From the NCBI GenBank assembly GCA_965223305.1, contig CBDCWT010000088.1, positions 310,001 to 374,000 of the forward strand: a stretch of DNA of 64,000 nucleotides, read 5' to 3'. Position 1 is the first letter of the stretch, and every line of letters begins with the position of its first letter. The translations under genes were made by a program, and so were the position numbers. Below the pieces are notes generated by a model. It saw only the letters and a program-made list of their open reading frames with translations, did not search any database and was not told the DNA's origin. Of this stretch, positions 1-10,100 are shown one piece after another. This stretch comes from CBDCWT01 sp965223305 (lineage in GTDB: Bacteria > Planctomycetota > Planctomycetia > Pirellulales > Pirellulaceae).

Positions 1-3000
1 GGCGTCGTGTCAACGACGCTCCGATCGCAGTCCTGACGGCCGGCGAGAGTATCGTCGTGACAGTGGGCAACTTGGGTGATGGCAACCTGGCCGTTGATGC
101 CTTGCGGCTGGAGCGCGTCGTCTGGCCTAACCTGACAACGCTCGACCTACGCAGCAATCCACTCGACAACTCGTCGATCACCATTATCGGTGACCCCCTC
201 CGACCCGATGTGATTGCCCTGCAAGGCGATCGGCCGGGTGAGGACGACGTGGAAACGGCGGTTGTCGAGTTCGGTCCGGCTGTTGATAACCCCAACACGA
301 TTCTTCTCGAGGGAGTCTTCCACGACAGCAACGACCACGCGCCGGAGTTTTCGCCGGTATTGGGACCTGTGCTGGCGCTCAATACCGGCACGGTCAGGGA
401 TCCGGCGGACATCCAAGTGGCGGTGTTCGACGACCCCACGGTCGTCGACACGGATAACTCGCCGACTTTCGCGTCGGAGTCGGACAATATTCAAGTCTCG
501 CTGGCTTCTCGAGGTTTCGCAGTCACGACGTTCCAAGGGTTGCTGGGCGAAGATTTTCAAGAAGGTCTCGCGAATGCAGATGTAGTCGTGATTCCCGAGC
601 AGGAAAACGGTGTATTGGTGGACCTTGCCGACGTGGAAGCTCGAGCGACCCTGCATCGGTTTGTGATGGACGGCGGTGGCCTGATTGTGTACGCCGGCGA
701 TGCACCAGGCACATTGAATGCTCTCTTTGGCACGGCGCTGCAGGAAGGGGCGCCAGGCGGCGATGTCACGCGTCAGGCGATCGCCAGCAGCACCGCGTTT
801 GTGGGTGGCCCAGCGACCTTGCCATTGGCCGACGCAACCGACGGCCTCGCAATCGGTAATCTGCCCCCCGGTGCCCGAGCGATTTACGCCGACACCGCAG
901 GCGTGGCGACAGTCGTCACCTTCCCGCAAGGACTCGGCGAAGTTGTTGTGCTGGGTTGGGATTGGTTCGACGCGGCGCCCCAGGGCAGCCAGGACGACGG
1001 CTGGCTCGATGTGCTGGAACTCGCTGCCGTTGAGGTCGCGGCGCCCAACAACCGGCCCAGTGTCACCGCCCGTTTTTCCGTGAGCGACGACGACCTAGAC
1101 CCTGTCCAGCTGAGCAGCCAATACGACCAACGTGGGCTCGCCGGGCTGCACGTTGACTTTAATCGGGCCGCCCCTGCCCTGGCCAGCGGCGCGGTTAAGG
1201 TCGTCGGCGAGCAGACAGTTCCTTCGGTCGTTCAAACCGGCGCCGATCTGTCTGCCGTCGTCTGGCTGCAAGGCAACCGGATTCTCTCACAGCTGTTCGA
1301 CGAAGAGGGGAACGCAACCGCCCCTGCTCAGCCTGTCAACGCGACCCCCGTCGCATCCTCGGCGACTTATAGCGCGCATGAAATGTCGTCAGGCGGCTTC
1401 GTGGTATTCTGGAATGACGCCGGCACGTTCGGTCGCCAGTTTGACGAACGAGGCATCCCGGCAGGACCGGAGTTTCCAGTAGCGATCGCATTGTCAGGAA
1501 AGATCGACGGAGACGGTCAGGGGCGTTTCGTCTCGGTGGCAACCCAACCGGATGATGACGGGAGCGGGATCTTCGCCCAGCTGTTCGACGAGAAAGGGAA
1601 CCAACTCAGCGAGGTCTTCCGTGTAAACGCCCTGGCCGAGCGTCCACAGGCCGATCCCGACGTGGCGATGGACCGGTTCGGCCGATTTACGGTCACCTGG
1701 CGTGATGGGGACGTCGTGAACGACGGCCGTGACGGAAGTCGGTCGGGCGTTTTTGCACGTCGTTTTGACCCGGCAGGCCGACCGCTGAGTGGCGATTTCA
1801 GGGTGAACGGCGAAACCGACGGCGCTCAGCTCGGGGCGCGGGTGTCCGCCGGTCCCGACGGCGAGCTGGCGGTCGTCTGGCGGAGCCTCGGCCAAGATGG
1901 CGACGACTTCGGCATCTTCGCAAGACGTTATGACGCGGATGGCATTCCCCAAGGCGGAGAATTTCAAGTCAATCCTCTGGGCTCGGGCAATCAAGCCTTC
2001 GCAGACCTCGACATTGATGCGAACGGCGTGATCTCGGTCGTCTGGAATGACCTGGACGACGGCGGGGTCTTTCTCCGCCAATTCAGCGCCGCGGGGCAAC
2101 CACTGGCTGCAGCGGTCCGCGTCAGTGAGGAGATCGGCTCTATGAACGAACCGTTTGTGGCTGTCGGCCCGGCGGGCCGTGGCGGTGTCGTGTGGAACGG
2201 GCCGGAGACAATGCTGCTGCGTCGCTTCGACGGTAACCGTTACGATCTCTCGATCACCTCGGGCGACCAGTTTGTCGGAGTTGAACCGGTCACCATCACC
2301 GCCACAGATGGGCGTGGCCGTTCGACACAGCAGCCGTTGACGGTGCTCGGTGGCTTGGGGGCCATTTCCGGCACAGCCTTCGATGACGTCAACGGAGACG
2401 GGAATCGCGATCCAGGCGAACCTGGGCTCGAAGGTGTCACCATTTTCCTGGACAGGAATTTGAACGGTGCCATCGACACAGGCGAACAGGTCACAGTAAC
2501 CGATGTTCACGGGCAGTACTCGTTCGTAGGTCTGCCGCTCCACGAAAGGTACGCGGTCACACAGTTGTTCGACGTTTCCCCGACCGACCGTCGTCTGGCC
2601 GTTCGTGACGTCAACCTGGGCTCGCGTGGTCTGTTCGCGGTACCCGGGGACTCGCCGGCTGAGATCGTTGAACTGGATCCCAGCGATGGTTCTGAAGTAA
2701 ACCGTTTCCCTGCACCGGCCGACTTCGTCGATCTTGCGTACGACGGCAACCGGCTTTTCGCCATTGCCGAGGGCGCCCTGATCGAACTCGATCCAGAAAC
2801 CGGCGACGTACTCGGCGACAAAGTCGCGCTCGACGACCTCGCAGGCGTGCAAGGCCTCGCCGCGCTCAACGGGTTGATCTACGCGGTCAGAACACTCGAT
2901 CCATTGCAGGTGCTGTTAGTCGAGCTGGACCCAGCCTCCAACTCGGTCACCAACACGCTGGATTTGACCGCTATCAACGGCGCGTTTACCGACGGTGCGC

Positions 3001-6000
3001 TGACTTCCTTGACTGGCGTTCCAGAACGCGGAGTGTTGATGGCGACGATCGTGCGACGCGATCTTCTGCAGAATCGTGAGTATCTGGTCGCCGAGATCGA
3101 TCCAGCAGCTGGAACCGTGACCCCGCTGTTCAGCCTGGGCAATGCGCAAAATGTCGAAGGGCTGGCAGCGGTCGGCGAGGAACTTTATGTCGGACACGCG
3201 GAAAACTTCGTGGGAAGCGACATCGACATTTACACACTCGACGGCGATCTGGTGCAAGGGTTTGATCTTGCCTACGCCGTTAATGGTTTGGGCTCAGATG
3301 GCACGCAGCTCGTGGGAGAACCGCTGGCCCGGAACATCGATTTTGCAAACCAGGCAATCGTCCGCATCCTTGCTGAAGTGGACGGTGTTCCCGTCGACTC
3401 ATTGGTTCCCGAAGGGACACAGGTGTCGGTCCGCAGCGACCCGGCCGCCGACTCGACTTTGACCAATCCTAGCTATCAGTGGTCTGTAGCTGGAGCGGCG
3501 GGGGAGCCGCTGACGTTTAGCGACCCGGGCAACCAACCGTCTGCGACGTTTGTGCCGCTGGACAATGGTCGCTACGTGGTCACGCTTACGATCACCGCCG
3601 GTGAAGGAACCTTTTCTGCCCGCTCAGACATCTTTGTCGACAATGTCACACCGACGATTGTGCTTGGGCCGGACCAACTGGTTGCGGAGGGCGACCTCGT
3701 GACGCTCGACGCCGATCAGTTCCATACGGACGACGACCGTACTGCTGATACGTTTACCTATGAGTGGACGGTCACCAGTGACAACGAGCAGAGTTTCGCC
3801 AGTACGGACCTCAGCAGCCGCGTACTGAGCTTTGTTCCCGAGAACGAAGGTCTCTACACCGTCTCGCTTATCGTAACTGACGACGACGGTGGGCGCACGC
3901 CGCCGGCCGAGATCCAGTTCACGGCGACCAATGCCGCGCCGGCGATCGCTCTATTGACGCTGAACGGTGTCCCTCGGGTCGCTCCACCTACGCCCACCCT
4001 CGCGGTCGAGGAAGCGAGCGAGATCACCTTGGCTGGCAGCGTGGATGATCCAGGCTTCGACGAACTCTTTGAGCTCAACGACGAATTTGTCGTCACCGTC
4101 GATTGGGGCGATGGAGAGGTCGAACAGCTAGTACTTACGGGAACAGCGGACTTCGAATTCCAGCACCGTTACCCGGACGACAATCCCAGTTCGTCGGCCG
4201 TCGATCCATACGTCATCTCGGTCGATGTACACGATCGTTTCGATGTTCAAGGAATTCCTAGCGAGGAAGTAGACGACAGTGTGTCGGCGATCGCCGAGGT
4301 CACCAATGTGGCTCCACAATTCGCAGAGCTGCAAATCGTAGATGTTGACGAAGGCCTGGTCTCGACCGTGACGGGAGAGATTTTCGATCAGAGTATCGAA
4401 GATACTTTTTCGGTCACCATCGACTGGGGCGATGGATCACCGGTCGAGCAGGCGAGCATCGCCGAAAGAGAGGCTGATTCGACAACGCTCGGTTTCAACA
4501 GCAGCCACGTCTACGCAGATAACGGCGCCTACGTCGTCCGAGTTCAGTTGACCGACGATGATGGGGGTACCGCCACGCGGTTGAACCTGACGATCGTGCA
4601 GAATACCGCTCCCGAGGTTCTGCCAACTGCGGATAAGTTCATTGTCGAGGTTGAGGATGTCGAAGTCGTCGTCGCGCCGTGGAGTTTTGTTGACCTGGGT
4701 ACGCTCGACACCCACACGGCCACGATCGACTGGGGAGACGAATCTCCGCTCGAATCAGGAGTGGTGACACAGGTCCCCTTCGGCCCCCCCGGATCGACGG
4801 ACGGCAACCCTGGTACGGTGTCTTTTGGCGGGCACGTCTATGAAACACCGGGCACTTACACAGCCATCGTCTCGGTGATGGACGATGACGGGGGCGTCGC
4901 CAGGGACGATTTCACGGTGATCGTCCGGAACACGCCGCCCGCTCCGGCACTTGAGCTAACGTCACTAGTCCTGACGAACACCGGGTTCATCGCGCAGTTC
5001 AATACCGAACTGGACGTCAGTGTTCTGAACCTTTACGACACAGAACCGGCCGGGTTGGGACCCGCCGACGCGCTGCTCGTCGGAGCGACCACCGGGCCGG
5101 TGTCGGGATCTATGGTGGTCGATACTTCGTCCAGAATGGTCACCTTCATTAAGACGGGCGCCCCCCTAGCGCCCGATGTCTACACCGTCACATTGCGCGG
5201 TGCGGAAGACGGTTTCAAAGATACGGCTGGAAATCTCCTGGATGGCGACGGAGACGGCACTCCCGGCGGCGACTTTGTCGATACGTTCGTCGGCACGCTG
5301 CCGGTGGGTGACGTAGCCACGATCAGCGTTCCGGATTTTGTCCGCGGGCCAGGTCAGGACGTCAACCTACCCGCCAACTCAACTGCAGGGATTCCGCTGA
5401 CCATAGATGCGCCGGCCGGCGTTCGCAGCGTTGAAGTACAGCTGGACTATGACGCGCGGTTGCTCAGTGTCACGGGCGCGACGGTGGGTGAGACGATGCC
5501 GGCCGGCGCGACGGTGATATTAAATACAACCGTACCGGGCCAGGCCACGGTCACGTTCTCGAGCCCAGTAGACCTACCGGCCGGGGAACAGACATTCGTG
5601 CAGCTGCAAGCCGAGGTGCCGACAGCGGACGCTGGCGAAATCTACCTTAGCAAGCACGTGCTGGACATCCACGACATCGTCGTCATGGACGCCGCTGCCA
5701 ATTCGCTGCCAACTGTCGACAACGACGGAGTTCACGTCTCGATCTATCCGGCAGATGTATCTGGAAATGCGCGGATCAATGCTGCCGACGCATCGCGGGT
5801 CGCGCGAGTAGCTGTGCTGCGCGACTCGGGTTTCGACGCTGTCCAGCTGGCCGATCCACTCATGATTGGGGATGTGAGCGGCAACGGCCGCATCAACGCC
5901 GCCGACGCATCGCGAATTGCTCGCTTCGGCGTGCTGCTGCCCGTCCCAGAGATTCCTCCGATACCGGTCGGTGTGATCACAACGCCGATCACGGGCGGCC

Positions 6001-6776
6001 CCGATCCAAAACTTAGCATCTCGCAAGACCTGGTAGCGGCGGCGGGGCAGACGATCGACGTTCCTGTGCGTTTGGAAAGCGTGGTTGATCTGCAGGCGCC
6101 GCATCGGCTTGTCGGTGTCGATCTAGTGGTGTTGTTCGACCCGCGCGTCATGACCGCGACGGCGGTCACACCCAGTGACTTCATCACCCGCGACCATAGC
6201 TGGGGTCTGTTTACGAGTATTGACAACGAGCAAGGTCAGATTGTTGTTTTGGCGTTCAGCGCCAAGCCGGTAGCGGGGACCTTCTCGAGTGTGTTGGCAG
6301 ATATCAACTTCCGTATCCACGCCGATGCTCCTCTCGGACCGACGGCGTTGAATTTGGCGGCGGCAGCGGGTGGTGCCTATACGGATTTGGTTGACGAGAG
6401 CGACAACTTCCTCGTACTCGAAGGTCCGGTGACGAACGATCCCAACGATCCGGTAGATGGCTTGTTGACCGTGGTGGCCGGCGTCCAGTTAGGCACGATC
6501 GGAACTGGATTCGCGGGCGTGGGCCAGCGTGTCGCAATTGACCATGCCTTCCAGGCGGACGCGTTGTTGGCCGATTCACCGGCCGGCACGGCTCATGTTA
6601 GACCGGACTTCTATGTTGTGGACGGCGACGAGTCGCGTGTGGCTTTGGCGCCTGACGCGCAGCGCAACGCGTACGATGCTGATGCCATCTTCACCGAAAA
6701 CCTGCTGGAAGAAGAGTCGGCCGACCTGGAAGAAGATCTGGCTACGAGCCTGGCGCTCGATCTGCTGCGTCGGTGA
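1..6776 (+). CDS. Giant secreted multidomain surface protein, 5' end outside window
   Basis: The frame is open from base 3 to TGA at 6774-6776, so the GTG at 57 is not a credible start and the true N-terminus lies upstream; 2257 codons are visible. Counting from that GTG, residues ~350-730 hold repeats of about 60 residues with the pattern GxFARRFDxxGxPLSGxFRVN. Residues ~772-830 form an SdrD/Cna-B-like domain with the loop DVNGDGNRDPGEPG. Residues ~1110-1630 hold about five PKD-type domains (VDWGDG, DDDGG). Then comes a cohesin-like domain (~1754-1895), a type I dockerin with two calcium loops (DVSGNARINAADA, DVSGNGRINAADA; ~1899-1955), and a second cohesin-like domain (~1985-2140). No sortase or PEP-CTERM signal ends the protein. 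Role inferred: extracellular adhesion or scaffolding. The export signal cannot be seen here. Confidence 0.85.
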   Translation, partial: RRVNDAPIAVLTAGESIVVTVGNLGDGNLAVDALRLERVVWPNLTTLDLRSNPLDNSSITIIGDPLRPDVIALQGDRPGEDDVETAVVEFGPAVDNPNTILLEGVFHDSNDHAPEFSPVLGPVLALNTGTVRDPADIQVAVFDDPTVVDTDNSPTFASESDNIQVSLASRGFAVTTFQGLLGEDFQEGLANADVVVIPEQENGVLVDLADVEARATLHRFVMDGGGLIVYAGDAPGTLNALFGTALQEGAPGGDVTRQAIASSTAFVGGPATLPLADATDGLAIGNLPPGARAIYADTAGVATVVTFPQGLGEVVVLGWDWFDAAPQGSQDDGWLDVLELAAVEVAAPNNRPSVTARFSVSDDDLDPVQLSSQYDQRGLAGLHVDFNRAAPALASGAVKVVGEQTVPSVVQTGADLSAVVWLQGNRILSQLFDEEGNATAPAQPVNATPVASSATYSAHEMSSGGFVVFWNDAGTFGRQFDERGIPAGPEFPVAIALSGKIDGDGQGRFVSVATQPDDDGSGIFAQLFDEKGNQLSEVFRVNALAERPQADPDVAMDRFGRFTVTWRDGDVVNDGRDGSRSGVFARRFDPAGRPLSGDFRVNGETDGAQLGARVSAGPDGELAVVWRSLGQDGDDFGIFARRYDADGIPQGGEFQVNPLGSGNQAFADLDIDANGVISVVWNDLDDGGVFLRQFSAAGQPLAAAVRVSEEIGSMNEPFVAVGPAGRGGVVWNGPETMLLRRFDGNRYDLSITSGDQFVGVEPVTITATDGRGRSTQQPLTVLGGLGAISGTAFDDVNGDGNRDPGEPGLEGVTIFLDRNLNGAIDTGEQVTVTDVHGQYSFVGLPLHERYAVTQLFDVSPTDRRLAVRDVNLGSRGLFAVPGDSPAEIVELDPSDGSEVNRFPAPADFVDLAYDGNRLFAIAEGALIELDPETGDVLGDKVALDDLAGVQGLAALNGLIYAVRTLDPLQVLLVELDPASNSVTNTLDLTAINGAFTDGALTSLTGVPERGVLMATIVRRDLLQNREYLVAEIDPAAGTVTPLFSLGNAQNVEGLAAVGEELYVGHAENFVGSDIDIYTLDGDLVQGFDLAYAVNGLGSDGTQLVGEPLARNIDFANQAIVRILAEVDGVPVDSLVPEGTQVSVRSDPAADSTLTNPSYQWSVAGAAGEPLTFSDPGNQPSATFVPLDNGRYVVTLTITAGEGTFSARSDIFVDNVTPTIVLGPDQLVAEGDLVTLDADQFHTDDDRTADTFTYEWTVTSDNEQSFASTDLSSRVLSFVPENEGLYTVSLIVTDDDGGRTPPAEIQFTATNAAPAIALLTLNGVPRVAPPTPTLAVEEASEITLAGSVDDPGFDELFELNDEFVVTVDWGDGEVEQLVLTGTADFEFQHRYPDDNPSSSAVDPYVISVDVHDRFDVQGIPSEEVDDSVSAIAEVTNVAPQFAELQIVDVDEGLVSTVTGEIFDQSIEDTFSVTIDWGDGSPVEQASIAEREADSTTLGFNSSHVYADNGAYVVRVQLTDDDGGTATRLNLTIVQNTAPEVLPTADKFIVEVEDVEVVVAPWSFVDLGTLDTHTATIDWGDESPLESGVVTQVPFGPPGSTDGNPGTVSFGGHVYETPGTYTAIVSVMDDDGGVARDDFTVIVRNTPPAPALELTSLVLTNTGFIAQFNTELDVSVLNLYDTEPAGLGPADALLVGATTGPVSGSMVVDTSSRMVTFIKTGAPLAPDVYTVTLRGAEDGFKDTAGNLLDGDGDGTPGGDFVDTFVGTLPVGDVATISVPDFVRGPGQDVNLPANSTAGIPLTIDAPAGVRSVEVQLDYDARLLSVTGATVGETMPAGATVILNTTVPGQATVTFSSPVDLPAGEQTFVQLQAEVPTADAGEIYLSKHVLDIHDIVVMDAAANSLPTVDNDGVHVSIYPADVSGNARINAADASRVARVAVLRDSGFDAVQLADPLMIGDVSGNGRINAADASRIARFGVLLPVPEIPPIPVGVITTPITGGPDPKLSISQDLVAAAGQTIDVPVRLESVVDLQAPHRLVGVDLVVLFDPRVMTATAVTPSDFITRDHSWGLFTSIDNEQGQIVVLAFSAKPVAGTFSSVLADINFRIHADAPLGPTALNLAAAAGGAYTDLVDESDNFLVLEGPVTNDPNDPVDGLLTVVAGVQLGTIGTGFAGVGQRVAIDHAFQADALLADSPAGTAHVRPDFYVVDGDESRVALAPDAQRNAYDADAIFTENLLEEESADLEEDLATSLALDLLRR

Positions 6777-6881
6777 ACAGCATGTTCTCTGGGAGGGCGA
6801 CGCTGCTGCGGAGCCTTGGTAGTTCTGCAGCAGGAAAAGGTGCAGCACACTCGAGATAGAGAGAAATCGAGCAGTCAGTCA

Positions 6882-6946
6882 ATCTTTCTGTCCTAAATCG
6901 GAATTGCGAGAGCTTCTGAATGACAGAAAAATTGGGACAGAAAGAT
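6882..6946. repeat. Dispersed inverted repeat family A, copy 1
   Basis: ATCTTTCTGTCC (6882-6893) is a perfect 12-bp inverted match to GGACAGAAAGAT (6935-6946). Between the arms lie CTAAATCGGAATTG and GAATGACAGAAAAAT. A second, diverged copy with the same arms and the same GAATGACAGAAAAAT block is at 42319-42381, so this is a dispersed element and not a chance hairpin. Its position just 3' of a gene would suit a transcript end, but no T-run follows. Confidence 0.75.
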
Positions 6947-7130
6947 GGCGTCGCTTCGAGCTCTCTGGCACACCTGGAATGTAACGCCCTCCGCGCTGGG
7001 TGTTGACCGGCAAGCGCGCGAGCTGATCGGCAATTCCGAGCAGTCGCGATGGACAGGGGGAGAGTCACCTCGGCTAGCACAATTGCCTCCATTTCCGGTA
7101 CGCTGGGAATGATGCTGCTCATCTGATGCC

Positions 7131-7137
7131 AAGGAGG
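7131..7137 (+). promoter_or_regulatory. Strong Shine-Dalgarno site deciding the start at 7144
   Basis: AAGGAGG lies 6 bases before the ATG at 7144. The in-frame ATG at 7126 has no such site and would add six residues (MPRRWY) before the signal peptide. Confidence 0.8.
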
Positions 7138-7143
7138 TGGTAT

Positions 7144-10100
7144 ATGTTACGGAATGTTAGCGTTGTCGCGATCGTCGTCATTTCTCTGGGCAGCGGTTGC
7201 TGGGCGCAGACGACCTCGGCGCCTGCGGCCGATGCTCTGGTGGCAAAGCTCAGCGCCCAGCACTCCGGATGGCTCCGGGCACCCGGGAACAGCCTGCAGT
7301 CGCTGGCCTACAACTATCACCTGGGAAATGACGATCGGCGCGTTGAGCTCGTCAAAGGTGTCTCGGGCGGTGGCCGCGCCTTGTGGCATGGAACAACGTT
7401 GACAACCGGGCTGCACTGGTTGCTCGCCGGGCCTGACCGGTTTGACGTTGAGGTGCAAGAGATCGACGAGACTGGTGATGATTCTCCTTCACATTGGCGC
7501 CTCGTCGCTACGCTGAAGGATGCAGGTGAGAATCTCTCAATTGTTGCTGGCAACGGTATCTCGGGATCGTGGCGCGGCTACTTCTCGCACGGTGCTAAGA
7601 GCGTGACGATCGATCTCGATAGTCGCACCGGCTTACCTATCAGCGAGGTCGCCGGGCGAACACGCTTCGAGTATCACCAGTGGGAAGAAACCGGTTCCGG
7701 CAGGTGGGTGCCATTGAGAATCGACATTGTTTCTGGACGGCAGCACTACCGTATGCACTTTGGTTGGCATCAACAGGCCGTTTGGCTGCTCACCCACGCT
7801 GAGTCAATCACGACGGACAAAACAGAGCGCATCGCCTGGGTCTCGGATGTGAAAGTGAACGATCAGCATGTCATTGCAGATGCTACGACGGCTCAGGCCG
7901 AACAAAAACGCAATCGTGATTTGCTGCAGACGATGATCGATCACAATCTCCGTTGGTTGCAGCCGGAGCCGATGTTCGAGACGCTCGAGTACCGTTTTCA
8001 TATGCCCTGGCCAAATGTGACCGAAACTTGCATCGTCCAGCGCGAAGGACCCGCTGTATTCGAGTTATCCCAGGACGGCTACGGAAAAAAGGCCTCGGCG
8101 CTCGGCGATTGGAAAGCTGTTCTCGCCAACGGAACCTACGCTTCGGCGAATCGAGCTGATCGCTGGGCAGCGCCACAGCAGCTGAAGCGAAGGCGCAACC
8201 GTCCGCTCTATTCAGAGCAGTTAAGAAGGTACGCTCTTACCGGCTGTCAGTTCGATCTGCCGCTGTTCGAATTGCCACGGGTATTGAGCCAGACGCGGCT
8301 CGATGTAGCCGACGGTCAGTGGGAGGGGACGCCGTGTCACGTCGTCACGATGAACGTGCCTGGGTCGTACCTCGGCTGCGGCACAATGCTCGGGTTTACA
8401 TCTTGGTCTTACGTGCATCACCTTTATCCAGCATACGAAGTGCTTTACATCGACAAGCGGCGGAATGTCCCGATTCACGAGACCTTTGTCTCCAGACGCG
8501 ACGATCGGCGGTTCGAGATTGACTTCAAACGATACGTCGAGATCGAGGCAGGCCAATGGGTGCCGCTCCGTATTGACCTTGTCTCCGACGGATACTTCAG
8601 CTGTCGATACGACTTTCAGCTCATCGAGAAACAACAGTGGCTGCTGAAGAAGGCCAAGTCGTGGTTCGATCCCCGCGAACGGATCCGCGGTGTTATCCGC
8701 GACGTGAAGGTCGATCAGCCCACGCCACTTACCAAGACGGTGGTGAAAACAGTAAGGGACTACGAGGAGCTGTTCAGGAGTGATCCAGCCGGCGGTTCGA
8801 CCTTAGAGATTCCCACGCTCAAGTTCGAGTTGGGAAAGAAGACATCGTTGGGGTTGGTGGAGCTCGTATTCACGCTGGATCCGGCCGGAGAGCTGATTCT
8901 CGTTTGCACGGCAGACGAAGCGGCAATCCCCCTCGATCAACGGATGTCTGTCATCCTGTTGGACGACCAGAACCGCTTAGTCCAGGCAGCCAACACACAA
9001 TTCTCGCTAGAGAGCGGGCGGATGACGGCCTCGTTGCACTTCGGGTCTTCGGCAGCGCTGGCAAACGTGAGGCGCTACGCCGTCGCCGGATTCGCTCTGG
9101 CGGACGGCTCACGGAGTGAGCCTGCTACTTTGCTCCGCGTGCGACGGCCGGCTTCAACAGAAAAATCGGAACGGCCTCGGCCTCTCGTCGCGGATGATTC
9201 CGGAAAGACGCGTGTGATCGACGTGACGTTGAATCGAAACGAAGCGGGAAACACGGCAGCTGTTGTGCGTTTTGCGAGCGACGATCGGATGAACGGATTC
9301 GAGCTGGATGTGTCAGTCGCGGCATTTGACACCCAGGGACAACTGTTGGCAACCGCCGCGAAGTCCGGTCAGTTGATCGTGAGAGCCCGCATCGCCGAAG
9401 AAACCTGGGAGTTGCCGCTCCCGGAAGATGTTGATCTTGACGCAGTTGCGCACGTTCTGGTTGGTATCAGCCGCGGTCGCACTTTTACAGCCCCCATGGG
9501 ATCAACCTGGGGGACGTATTTGACGCAATATCCAATCTACTCAATCGAAGAATTGCTGGCCGCCGACCATCCCGGTTGCTGGCGGACCGGACTTCAGGAG
9601 CTGGATCGGCGCCTGCGAGAGGAGACGCTTCGGCGCGGCTTGCTGGATGGCCCCCGTGATTGGAAGGACCAGGTTGCCGAGAATAAGACCCACACCGACA
9701 AGTTGCAGCCATATGTCGATCGTCTACTGCAAATTGTTGCCGCTGCGGAACAGCCCACCGTGCTATCCGCAGCTGCGCGTCTACTAGGCTTCGCAGGTGA
9801 TCCACGGGCTGTCGAGGTTTTGTCAGCGTTGCTGCATCACCAGAACGAATCCGTCCGCAACGACGTAGCCATCTCACTGGGTCTGTTGGGCAACGACGCC
9901 GGCATTTCGCAGATCGAAGCCGCGATTCTAGCGTCCGAGCCGCTGGGCGGCAGCAACAGGAAGGCTTGGAGAAACCAGACCGACGCAATGATTGCAGCAG
10001 TCAGCATTCGCAACGAGGCGTCCATCGAACTGGTGCGCAAATGTATGTTGCAGGCGATCGACCACATAGCCGTCGTCATACATGACGAAGGAGGCAAATC

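Larger units (their letters stand above)
6777..7143. other. Intergenic gap with one inverted repeat
   Basis: There is no convincing gene between the giant surface protein and the HEAT-repeat gene. The only structure seen is the inverted repeat at 6882-6946 (listed separately) and a strong ribosome binding site at 7131-7137. Short frames on the minus strand here lack recognisable domains. Confidence 0.6.

Noticed and set aside
1494..2852. 452-residue minus-strand frame opposite the giant protein
   Set aside because: Antisense shadow of repeats in the giant protein; low-complexity composition and no start site.
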